This document shows positions 55,445 to 64,000 of a stretch of DNA of 64,000 nt, piece after piece. The first letter of the stretch is position 1; the number at the start of each line of letters is the position of its first letter. The DNA lies in NCBI GenBank assembly GCA_030710605.1, contig CP092863.1:136529456-136593455 (forward strand), written 5' to 3'. The notes beneath the pieces are model-generated. The model made no database searches. It was given only the letters and a program-made list of their open reading frames with translations, and was not told where the DNA came from. Source of the DNA: Cordylochernes scorpioides. Taxonomy: Eukaryota; Arthropoda; Arachnida; Pseudoscorpiones; Chernetidae. The translations under genes were made by a program, and so were the position numbers.

Positions 55445-56060
55445 TCAGGTGGATAAATTGAGAAAAAGGGGCATTTCCTGATTATGCAACTAAAAGTTGC
55501 TGATGGTTGGCGCCATCTATCGGAATAAATATCAAATATTCGTTGATTTTTTAATTATTCCAGAATTGGGGCCAAATACCGTTTCTTGCTTAATTAAGAA
55601 AAGCCAACCACGTACGCGTTTCGGGCTGTTGGGGGTCGTCAGTGTGGTGCAAGCTGTACCTCAACGACCAAAAAAAAAGTTGGTCTTTGGGGATATCTTG
55701 AGAAATTCCACTTTATCCACCTGATCCAAGTACAAATTTACTTTTGTACTATTTTTCACATTGATTTGCGTTCTCACGCTCTTCCGACGTAAATACCTGT
55801 TTCGTGGTTTTTAAGGATTCCCCAAAGACCACCTTTTTTTGGTCGTTGAGGTACAGCTTGCACAAGGCAGACGAGGGCCAACAGCCCGAAACGCGTACGT
55901 GGTTAGCTTTTCTTGATTTAGCAAGAAACGGTATTTGGCCAATTCAGTAATAATTGCAAATCAACGATTAGTTGATATTTATTCCGATAGATGGCGCAAG
56001 CCATCAGCAACTTTTAGGTGCACGATCAGGAAATGGCCCCTTTTTCCTCAATTATATATC
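55445..56060. repeat. Two F2 foldback repeats, decayed hammerheads
   Basis: A minus-strand motif at 55607-55648 has CCCC opposite GCCC in stem II and a mismatched stem I. A plus-strand motif at 55862-55903 has CAGACGA instead of CUGACGA. Both are predicted inactive. The two face each other. Confidence 0.8.
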
Positions 56061-57230
56061 ATTGTCTACTTAGTGCCCTCTATCAATGAAAATTATAACT
56101 ATTTTCAACGCTAGCAGTATAAGAGCTGTAGAAATAGCTTTTAATAACAGAAGTTTCAGGCGTGAATGGGATAACAGAATAGGACGAGGCAGGTTGGATG
56201 TCACCTCAGAGAGAAGCCAGCGCCGAAGACGAAACATGGTCCAAGAGGATGTGATCTACATGAGAGGCAGAGATTATCTGTTGTTATCCGACCGTGTTTG
56301 TCGGTCGAGGGGGAAGGTTAAACAAAACTAACGAATCTGTAATCGAAAACCCTTTGTCCTGTCTTTAGCGCGGCGGACTCTCAACCAAACTTTATTATCC
56401 ATTTTTGTATTACATAACGGGCGAGTTGAATTGTGTCTACATTTTTGGGCTGTTACATTATAATTATGTTACATATGAAAATCTAGTATATATATTGAAA
56501 TATTTTACTACATATATGTCATAATTTGTACATAGCTAGATGCCAACCCAATCCAATATGTATGAAAATGTATGCTTTGAATTTCAATAAAGAACAAGGC
56601 TTAACAAAATCTGGAGAGAAAGAAGGCCTAGAGAAAGATGATCATTAATAAAGTTTTATTATCCCGGAAAACATAAAAGTTAGAGTTCAACGGCATAGCA
56701 CTTCCTGGTCAAGTTGAAACATGTCCAAAGACAAAGGCGTAACGTAGACCAATCAGGGAGTAACTCATTAGTGGAGGACCTATAGGGAACTTCCACGTCA
56801 CACAGGTCAACCAATGAGAAGGAAGAAGAGTTTTCGGTTTAAATCGAGAACAGAGAATTGTCAGTTAGGAGCTGGATCCCACCGAGATAGCACCTATAGT
56901 AGTTAGCTCGATCCCACCGAGTTCGGACCTACAGTAGAGAGCTGGATCCCACCGAGTTAGCACCTAGCCCTCTGGAGTCATTCTCACCGCCAACCCCCAT
57001 CAGATAAGTCAAATATTCCGATATGTAATTGAGTAGCCAATAGCCAAAACCGCTCCACCTTCTCAAAGCCTTTCTTTCCTCCGGTTAATTGCCTTATTTC
57101 AATCCCAATCAATTGTGTACTCTTGATACTTTCCCCTGTTGTGTACACCTGTCCGCTCAGCACCACGACTGCGCCACCACCTCAACAATTATAAATCAAC
57201 CTCCAAGAGTAATATTCACGGTATAATATT
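56061..57230. other. Unclassified repeat-like sequence
   Basis: 56085-56260 is related, inverted, to 51400-51540 (GCTAGCAGTATAAGAGCTGT). At 56870-56960 three copies of GGATCCCACCGAG or a close variant occur at about 35-bp spacing. No coding call. Confidence 0.45.
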
Positions 57231-57234
57231 ACAT

Positions 57235-58735
57235 ATATATGGTAATTGAAACCGCCAACCCTATATTGTATAATACCTATAACAAGATTGTCATTTTGTA
57301 TATAGAAACACGTCTATAAATAATTATACGCATGATTGACATGTGCCATTGCATCACCATATGTAATGTACTTTGTACAAACTGAGGATGAATAAATAAA
57401 ACCATGTAATAGATTAAGAGCTGAGCTAAGCAAGAGATCGAGAGAGAAATAGAAATCAACCTTAAAAAGGAATTTGGCAGCCCGTTGCCATCAAGGTCAA
57501 AGGGTGCAGAATGCCGCAGACGTTCAAAGTCCAAATTCTCACATGTCCCCCCCCCCCCCTCGGCAAAGATATAAAACCTCGGTTTTAGCCCAACTTAGAT
57601 AGTCAGACTTCACCATTAGCGCGTGCCCTTGTTGGTTGCAGCCAGGTCCACCTCATCGACCATGTAAAACAGTAAGAAACCTTCTTTCTCCATCTTACTC
57701 TTAGCTCGACTCCTATCTGTTCACGCAACTTTCCTACTACAACTGTGTCTCTTCGTTTTTTGTGTGTGTGGACATTCCCAAGCTTTCCACTCTGCCTCGA
57801 CCACGACTGCCTGTACTCTGTGAGAACTGTTAAAGGTCCTACAAGGTGCAGAGAGGTACTGGAAAACTCTCCACGCCCTGACTGTCCCTCTCGGTTACTA
57901 CAGGTTTGACCCTCGGTTACCACATATATATCTGTGATATTGTGTTGGGTCGACTTATCTGTGATTAGGGATCCTGTCGACTAGCTGTAATAATGCGTTG
58001 AGGTTCTGGTTGGCCTGTTGTAGAACCTCGTCGACTTTCGCTATAAGTTGTGGCAACCGAGGGTCAAACCTGTAGTAACCGCGAGGGACAGTCAGGGGTG
58101 GAGAGTTTTCCAGTGCCTCTCTGCACCTTGTAGGACCTTTAACAGTTCTCACAAAGTACAGGCAGTCGTGGTCAAGGCAGAGTGGAAACTTGGGAATGTC
58201 CACACACAAAAAACGAAGAGACACAGTTGAAAGAAAGTTCCTTGAATAGATAAAAAGTTGAGCCAAGAGCAAAGATGGAGATTGAGAAGGTTTCTTACTG
58301 TTTTACATCGTCGATGAGTTGGTCTCTGGAGACAATAAGGGATGACGCTGACCGGAAGACTCCTGGACTGAACTGGCTGTTGCTACGCGGCCTTTTTATA
58401 CGACCGCTCTGACTAAGAGAATTGGGTCATGCACGTGTCGATGCTACTCGAGACACGGCACGTGTCGCTGATATTCGAGTCTGGCGCCTACCTGTCGGCT
58501 AACAATCTATCTTTAGAAGTTACTTTGTGATCTCTCTCTGGCTCTTAACTCAGTTTTTAATCTATTACACAGCTTTTATTTATTCATCCTCAGTACATTA
58601 CATTTGGTGATGCAAGGAGACATGTCAATTATGCATATAATTAGTTATAAATCTGCAATTAGTTCTATATACAACATGACAATCGTATTACATAATATAG
58701 GGTTATTGGTTTAAATTATCATATATATTATTTTA
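57235..58735. repeat. LTR-like repeat, two copies in inverted orientation
   Basis: 57235-57935 is a direct relative of 17190-17940 and 57940-58735 an inverted one. They meet near 57935. Each carries the leader and the CLDHDCLY frame. The inverted copy encodes the longest version (57955-58272, minus). Confidence 0.7.
57955..58272 (-). CDS. Unrecognised repeat-borne frame, 105 residues
   Basis: FPLCLDHDCLYFVRTVKG, then RLPQLIAKVDEVLQQANQN and LNALLQLVDRIPNHR at the C-terminus. A helical C-terminal half is likely. Not recognised. It is shared with two other copies (57715-57910, 17700-17911) that are broken or truncated, and is probably part of a retroelement leader or Gag. Confidence 0.4.
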   Translation of the reverse strand: MLLAQLFIYSRNFLSTVSLRFLCVDIPKFPLCLDHDCLYFVRTVKGPTRCREALENSPPLTVPRGYYRFDPRLPQLIAKVDEVLQQANQNLNALLQLVDRIPNHR

Positions 58736-59254
58736 AATATAAGCATCGTGAAAAATACTTAAATATTGAATTTAATATGAAGTTCAAGAGTCAAAGGAAA
58801 AACGTTAAAGACATTTAAATGAAATAACTAAAAAAATAGATGTAATATAATGGTATTTAAAAATATTTCTAGTGTATATCTTTTTGTTCTTTATTTCAAT
58901 CATGATTTTTTTTAAACAGTCACCGGATGTTTACTCCTGGATCCTGTTTCACGTTTGCGTCCTTAACACTTGACACACAACCCACGACTGCATAGAAAAT
59001 CACCAAATATATATGTTATATAAAGGTATTTAAAATGTTATATTAAAATATTAATTAATTTAAAAATCAACGTTTAGTCATTTCTTGTTCCACTAATTAG
59101 CGCTCTGCCATCTAAAATTTATTTATTTATTTAACAGTTGGGAGAGACACGCCATATCCACAATTTGGATAATTGCGTGTATATTTTAAATTATATACAA
59201 TTAATACAATTGAACATTGGGAATCATGAAAATTAAACGTTCGATGTCAAATTT

Positions 59255-60600
59255 TACATACCAAAATTCCTATACCAAAAAAGCAACTATCTAAATCCCT
59301 GGATGATTTTAGGCCAATTAGTCTCTTGCCGATATTTGGAAAAATATTTGAGCGGATCATCCTTAAAAGACTCCAGACCTATATAGATACAAGAAATGTT
59401 CTAATTCCATAGCAATTTGGGTTTAGAGCAAATCTTTCAACAACTCACCAATTGATTACCGTTATTGATTTTATACAAACTCGCAAATCCCTTAACGAAG
59501 CTGTTGGAGTAGTGCTTTTAGACTTAAAAAAGGCTTTCGATATGGTTTGGCACAGAGGCCTCATCATTAAATTAACTTCTTATAATTTTCCTCAGAAATT
59601 CATCAGGTTCCTGAAGAATTATCTTCGGGATAGATCGTTCTCCGTAAAAGTTGGTACATATATATCAAGTCCTCGGCAAATAGAATCTGGTGTTCCTCAA
59701 GGCTCAATATTGAGTCCAATACTTTTCAATTTATACATCAATGTTATTCCACATATCCCACAATGCCGACTAGCTCTTTTCGCTGATGATACTGCCCTGT
59801 TATCCAGCTCGCGTTCCCCAGATATTTTAATTTTCCGCCTTCGAAACTATCTTGAAATCATTTGCAATTGGTGTGATAAATGGAAACTCAATCTGAATCC
59901 AAAGAAATCTCAAGCAATTATCTTTCCTCCACGAAATAGCTTCAAGTTCACACCCAGGACAAATCTTATAATTTACTCATCTCCCATAAATTGGACCCAG
60001 CAGGTCAAAGATTTGGGAGTCACTTTCGATTCTAAACTGAAATTCACCAGCCACGTGAAGGATATAATAAGAAAATCTAAAATATCCAAAGCCTCATTAT
60101 CCAATATGTTCAGTTCAATAAGTGGTTTATCTGTTAACCAAAAATTTACTTTATACAGAAGCTGTATTCTCCCTATAGTAACATACGCATTGCCTGTATG
60201 GTTTAAATACATAACCTTGACTGATAGGAAAAGAATAGATGCATTCATGAGAATTTGTTTAAGAAGTACTGTAAATGCCCCATTTAATCTATCAAATGCA
60301 ATTTTAAAGCAGGACTTAAACCAGCCTAATATAGAAGAAATATACATATCCTCGACCCAGAAATTATATCTAAAACTCTCTACTTCCCAAAATCCAGTTA
60401 TACAAGAATTGTTCCAATTTGATGGAGACCTCAATCCAAGGCATGAAAGACCTGGACTTCACTCTACCTGAACTGTGACCTTCCAGTCAGTTCTGAAGAC
60501 CATTTTTAGAAATTCTTGATGCCTAACATCCACGACAAAGTGACTCGTGAGCTCTATGCTCGAATGGTACACTGTAAATTTGAGAGGAAATAAATGAATA
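59255..60600 (+). pseudogene. Jockey-like LINE reverse transcriptase, 5' truncated
   Basis: The frame starts at about 59260 (KIPIPKKQLSKSLDDFRPIS LLPIFGK when read across one line) and has one stop, TAG at 59410-59412, where a coding triplet is expected (IP*QFGFRA). From 59452 it is open for 339 residues: LLDLKKAFDMVWH, SGVPQGSILSPILFN, and the catalytic FADDTALL, then WKLNLNPKKSQ, KDLGVTFDSKL and a C-terminal region to TGA at 60469-60471. These are RT motifs of the Jockey/CR1 group. The endonuclease and first ORF are missing. It ends near 60600 with an AATAAATGAATAAATTAT tail. Confidence 0.85.
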
Positions 60601-60714
60601 AATTATAAGTAGTAGCTTGAAATATGTACAGTCAACACTTTCGCCTCAAAATATACATACTGCAGAATCTATTAAACTTGATGTATTGGTCTTTATTGCA
60701 AGCAGCTTGTTTTG

Positions 60715-60930
60715 TATTAGTCAGGTAAAGTTGGTTTTCTTCCCTTAGATCAGAAGTTAATGGACAGTTTATCAGAAGGTGTTATGGGGCATTTCTACAA
60801 GTGCATGCAGGTGAACCAATTTTGCCAATTCTAAACAAATATGTGTTGAAGTCACCATGTCCAGTAAAAAATTGAACGTTATAGAAGTTGGGTTGAACAT
60901 AGTTAGGAATTCTAAAATGCTCTTTTGAGT
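60715..60930 (-). pseudogene. LINE C-terminal fragment
   Basis: Minus strand: VQFFTGHGDFNTYLFRIGKI then GSPACTCRNAP, a stop, and HLLINCPL. This resembles the RNase H-like and Cys/His end of Jockey or R1-type LINEs (TGHG-x-F-x-x-Y-L...C-x-C...LL-x-x-C-P). Not intact. Confidence 0.65.
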
Positions 60931-61239
60931 GGTCAAAATATATATATATTTTTTTGTTGTTTTCTACTGTTGTGGCAGTAAAAATTCCGAAACTAAGTGA
61001 TCTTCGAGGTAATATGGTCGATTTGTTTATATTTGTGTTATTGATTAAATCCGAACTATGCTTCGAGTATAGAAACTATAGTGTATTTTACGATCGTATG
61101 CTATTTTATTCCTTTGGTTACATGATGACCTAGCGTGTGTCATTATCTAGTGATGTCGCCATTGGTATAAACATGTCCCAAGTGTTCTGCTTTCTTTTTA
61201 ACACGGTTTATCTAATAAATAACTTACTTTTAAATTGGA

Positions 61240-61380
61240 GATTAAAATGGGGAAACCTCTAGAAGGGTTCACCACTATGTGATGAGCCATACCCTCTCTC
61301 TCTCTCTTTCAATATTTATTCCTCGTAGGATAAAGGCTGTAGAAATAGTTTTAATCGTTAAATTTTAAAAGAAAAATAGC
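61240..61380. repeat. F6 foldback, degenerate arm
   Basis: GGGGAAACCTCTAGAAGGGT ... GTGATGAGCCATACCC is a decayed version of the F6 core. Confidence 0.55.
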
Positions 61381-61633
61381 GTTAAAATAAAAAAAATAGG
61401 TTTGTAATTTTTTTTTTTTTTTTAATTATTACTGTACCTACAAAAAAAGTTTTAAAAAATAACAAACAAACACATAGTCATTTTTAACTGGAGATATTGA
61501 CCTTTTTATTTTCCCAGATACCATCAAATAGAGTTAGGTTACAATGCATACTGAACTAGAATAATAAATGTTGGGTCTTAAATCACAAGCAAAGGTGTTA
61601 TAATCTCCTGATGAAAGGCTAATAACAACAACA

Positions 61634-61680
61634 AAAAGGTTTATTAAGACCTTTCAGTCTTATACAGATTCTCTGAGTAA
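61634..61680. repeat. Single hairpin unit of 112-bp satellite family
   Basis: GGTTTATTAAGACC...GTCTTATACAGATTC; one partial unit. Confidence 0.5.
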
Positions 61681-61684
61681 TATA

Positions 61685-61905
61685 GGTAACGATGTACTAG
61701 AGCGCCATCTGTTATCAAATTATAAAACTATTTTAGAGGCGTAATATTCTTTTTAAAATAAAACAATTTCTACTGTCCTTACTGCGATGGAAAAATTAAA
61801 GGGAGGGCCTGGCTCATCAGTGGTGAACCCTCCCAGCGGTTTCGCCAGTTTATTTTAAAAAGAATATTACGCCTCTAAAATAGTTTTATAATTTAATATA
61901 GGTAA
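61685..61905. repeat. F6 foldback element
   Basis: Arms TTTTAGAGGCGTAATATTC and GAATATTACGCCTCTAAAA. The core reads CCTGGCTCATCAGTGG and GGTTTCGCCAGTTTA on the plus strand, so the ribozyme-like core is on the minus strand, with helix GCCAG/CTGGC intact. Confidence 0.8.
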
Positions 61906-62515
61906 CATACAGGAGTAACAGTAATCAGCAATGTTATTTACAGTGTATCAAATAAAAAGAAAAAGAAAGGAAGGGCATAACATAAACTTACACACTTAGC
62001 AAACAAGAACAAACAGTTCCTTTTCTTAAAGAACAATAATTATTAGAATTGAGACAGAAATTTATATTAGTATAATTGAAATAAAGGGTGTATACAACAC
62101 AATGTATTATACATAATCATAAGTCATCTATACAGCAGTTTGATACATGGATGGATCAAAAGTAGAGGATTGTCTAAAGTCGGAATATAAAGTCTTACTT
62201 AATTTGTCCATCCACCCAGTTGTTCAGTAGAAGACACCGGATTCATTAAGTTCGAATATCATTCGCAGCTTTATAAAATTTAAAATATTTAAAAATTTCG
62301 GAGGAAAGTCTAATATATAACCACACGCTGGTTTGTAATTGATTCATGAGGCTCATGTTCAAACAATAGCATGTGGTCGTCAGTGAGAAGGTTAAATCTT
62401 GTTGAATGGACAGTTACACCGAATGCTATGATAATCATAATTCAATACAGAAACCTATCACTTTAAACGGCATTGAATCTTTGATATTTTGATCGAGTAA
62501 ATACTCATTCAGTAC

Positions 62516-62560
62516 TTTTGACTGATGATGGTAAAAACGATGTTACTAAAACATCACACA
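62516..62560 (+). ncRNA. Hammerhead-like motif, family F5
   Basis: CTGATGA at 62522-62528 is canonical, followed by GGTAA/TTACT pairing. The second core segment reads AAAA instead of GAAA, with CATC before ACACAC. Predicted inactive. Confidence 0.45.
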
Positions 62561-62743
62561 CTATTTATTTGGAGTTGGTATTATTACCTTGTCTTCATAA
62601 TCTATAATATAAATTGTACCTTATCATCTTTGATATTTTAATTATCGCCTATTTGATGAGCAAAGAATCGTGATATATGTTTGCTGAAGGTAGGTAGATA
62701 GGTAGATGGGTAAAAGAAGGCTGAGACTCACAGCATGGCTTAC

Positions 62744-62876
62744 CGTTGAAGCCCCCGATGACCATCAGGCTGTTCTCCACAACGTCCACGGCGAAGTTAC
62801 TCCGCGGAGTGATCATGTCTGGAATCTCTTGCCACCGGTCGTGGAGGGCGTCGTACCATTCCCCTGCATCCACGTC
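62744..62876 (-). CDS. KLHL10: Kelch protein (KLHL10-like), upstream exon
   Basis: Minus strand. The 3' splice site CAATCAG precedes GACGTGGATG (phase 0). The donor GTAAGC leaves one base. It encodes DVDAGEWYDALHDRWQEIPD then MITPRSNFAVDVVENSLMVI and GGFNG. The features are one kelch blade: W-x-x-x-x-x-M, R-S-N-F-A-V and the double-glycine V-I-G-G-F-N-G. 'M-x-TPRSNFAVxV' fits KLHL10. Joined to 50630-50773 the blade continues GFNG-TTTVPLVESY in frame. Earlier exons (BTB, BACK, other blades) should lie beyond 62876. Confidence 0.75.
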
Positions 62877-62883
62877 CTGATTG

Positions 62884-63075
62884 TATGGTTATCTTGGTGG
62901 TGATTGGTTGGTTGGTTGGTTATCTCGGTGTTGATTGGTTGGTTGGATGGTTATCTTGGTGGTGATTGGTTAGTTGTATGGTTATTTTGTTGATGATTGG
63001 TTAGTTCGGCTATTGGGTGGTTATTTTGTCGGTGATTGGTTGATTGGATAGTTATCTTGTTGTTGATTGGTTGTT
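62884..63075. repeat. Minisatellite next to kelch exon splice site
   Basis: About five imperfect units with TTGGTGGTGATTGGTTGG and GGATGGTTATCTTG. It runs up to the 3' splice site of the kelch exon at 62876 and so forms the end of the upstream intron on the minus strand. Confidence 0.85.
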
Positions 63076-63472
63076 GAATTAACTAAGGATTATTCTCATA
63101 AGTGTAAATATTTTGAAATATAGTTTTTTAATTATATATTTATATTTTTTGTTGAGTCCAGTGTTTTTCTACCCTTCCTATAACTAACGGGAATTTGTAT
63201 ATAAAAAGAAAGCAGGAAAATACCTATAACCTATGTATATATATAATATTTTATTATTAATATATCCAAAAATATATATATAGCTCTTTATTCACATATT
63301 TCCCGTATAACTTTGCTTATTTTAATTTCCTTCTTCCTCTCTTGTCCACTCATTGCCGTATATCTATCTCTCTCAGGAGAATAACTGTATAAAAGACTAA
63401 AGGTCTTAACAGAGGTAGTGGTTGATTGTATGGATTTATTAGTTGTATTTAACAGTGGTACATATGGGTACA

Positions 63473-63905
63473 CTAGCCGAATGACCTGGGCAACGCCCGT
63501 GTTTTACCCGATTGAATGTTTTTATTCAAATACTATTTGTTACAATTATAAATTGGCGCCTTAAATAAATGCATATATTAGTTAATAACTATAGCCCATG
63601 TGCTTTATCTGTCTATGTACTGTTGGCTTCCGTAGGCGTCTCTTACTGGGAAAAAGAAAGAGAGGATTCCATTTAGTTATTAACTAATATATGCATTTAT
63701 TTAAGGAGCGACCCGCTCCAACACAATAGTTACAAAAACCAAAAAGCGAGTGGGGGGGGCAAAGTCAAAAACAAAGTGTCTCGCGCATTGGCGACGCCAT
63801 CGTAGCGAACCAATAGGAGAGCGCCATTCCAAAAAAAAAATGCAAACGGTGACAGAGATGAAGAACGTATGACGCTCGTAACTGTATATAGAATACGTGT
63901 CCTGG
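63473..63905 (+). mobile_element. Unclassified repeat with GGGCAACGCCCGTG
   Basis: Second copy of the family at 50990-51400, nearly identical over the first 250 bp, then with an insertion around AAAAAGCGAG and a different G-run length. Confidence 0.6.
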
Positions 63906-63954
63906 GTGGCATATATATTTAGATACAGCGAAATAATTTAATATTCTCTTATGG

Positions 63955-64000
63955 CTCTAATGGCCCCCGATTCTTGCAAATGTCCAACCCCACCAACAAG
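63955..64000 (+). mobile_element. SINE fragment, cut by window end
   Basis: CCCCCGATTCTTGCAAATGT then CCAACCCCACCA: the body of the tRNA-derived SINE in the opposite orientation to all other copies in the window. Confidence 0.7.

Noticed and set aside
59973..60434. Minus-strand 153-residue frame
   Set aside because: It is the reverse complement of the LINE reverse transcriptase, which has clear motifs on the plus strand.

Overview
The window is eukaryotic, most likely from an arthropod (order not determinable by eye). It is AT-rich with scattered GC-rich exons bounded by GT-AG sites, and most of its length is transposable-element sequence. The element set (Penelope-like, Jockey-like and other LINEs, Copia, Gypsy, Helitron, hAT, mariner/pogo-type MITEs, a tRNA-derived SINE) and the Copia primer-binding site, which matches an initiator-tRNA anticodon arm, fit an arthropod.

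Host genes. (1) A plus-strand gene of the SLC35F3/F4 solute-carrier family has exons at 5213-5504, 9934-10153, 23086-23214, 25658-25931 and 27861-28084. They join in compatible phases to give almost the whole multi-membrane-span transporter domain. Exons for the N-terminal cytoplasmic part must lie upstream of the window. (2) A minus-strand kelch gene, best matched by KLHL10, has two exons at 62744-62876 and 50630-50773, joined across an intron of about 12 kb. The two genes converge.

Assembly structure. A 100-N gap (33276-33375) separates two near-identical copies of one roughly 9 kb segment: copy A 24246-33275 and copy B 33376-48449. Copy A ends at the gap and copy B begins at it, which points to an unmerged overlap of two haplotypes. 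The last two SLC35F exons therefore appear twice. Copy B also carries three insertions absent from A: a foldback element (about 36633-37176), a hAT element with an 8-bp target duplication (41951-42955), and an apparently intact Copia retrotransposon with identical 208-bp LTRs and a 5-bp target duplication (43452-47821).

Ribozymes. Several dispersed repeat families contain hammerhead self-cleaving ribozyme motifs. Six copies have complete cores, paired stems I and II and a legal cleavage triplet (18456-18497, 18971-19012, 19376-19417, 27541-27582, 37333-37374, 51711-51753). A seventh of a different type lies at 15022-15064, and further copies are decayed or divergent. Between families the stems change by compensating base pairs. 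Most sit in the middle of palindromic repeats. A separate foldback family carries the hammerhead core segments in permuted order with a covarying helix.

Layout: 1-2300 mariner-type MITE fragment, unassigned AT-rich DNA, Helitron remnant; 2957-5192 a 32-bp minisatellite abutting SLC35F exon 1; 5.6-9.9 kb SINE and a 111-bp satellite inside a MITE; 10.2-17 kb foldbacks, tandem repeats, LINE with nested Penelope-like insertion; 17-21 kb LTR-like repeat and ribozyme foldback cluster; 21.5-22.8 kb 112-bp satellite; 24.2-48.4 kb the duplicated segment; 48.5-59 kb mixed MITEs, SINEs, kelch exon and foldbacks; 59.2-60.9 kb LINEs; 61-64 kb repeats and the second kelch exon.
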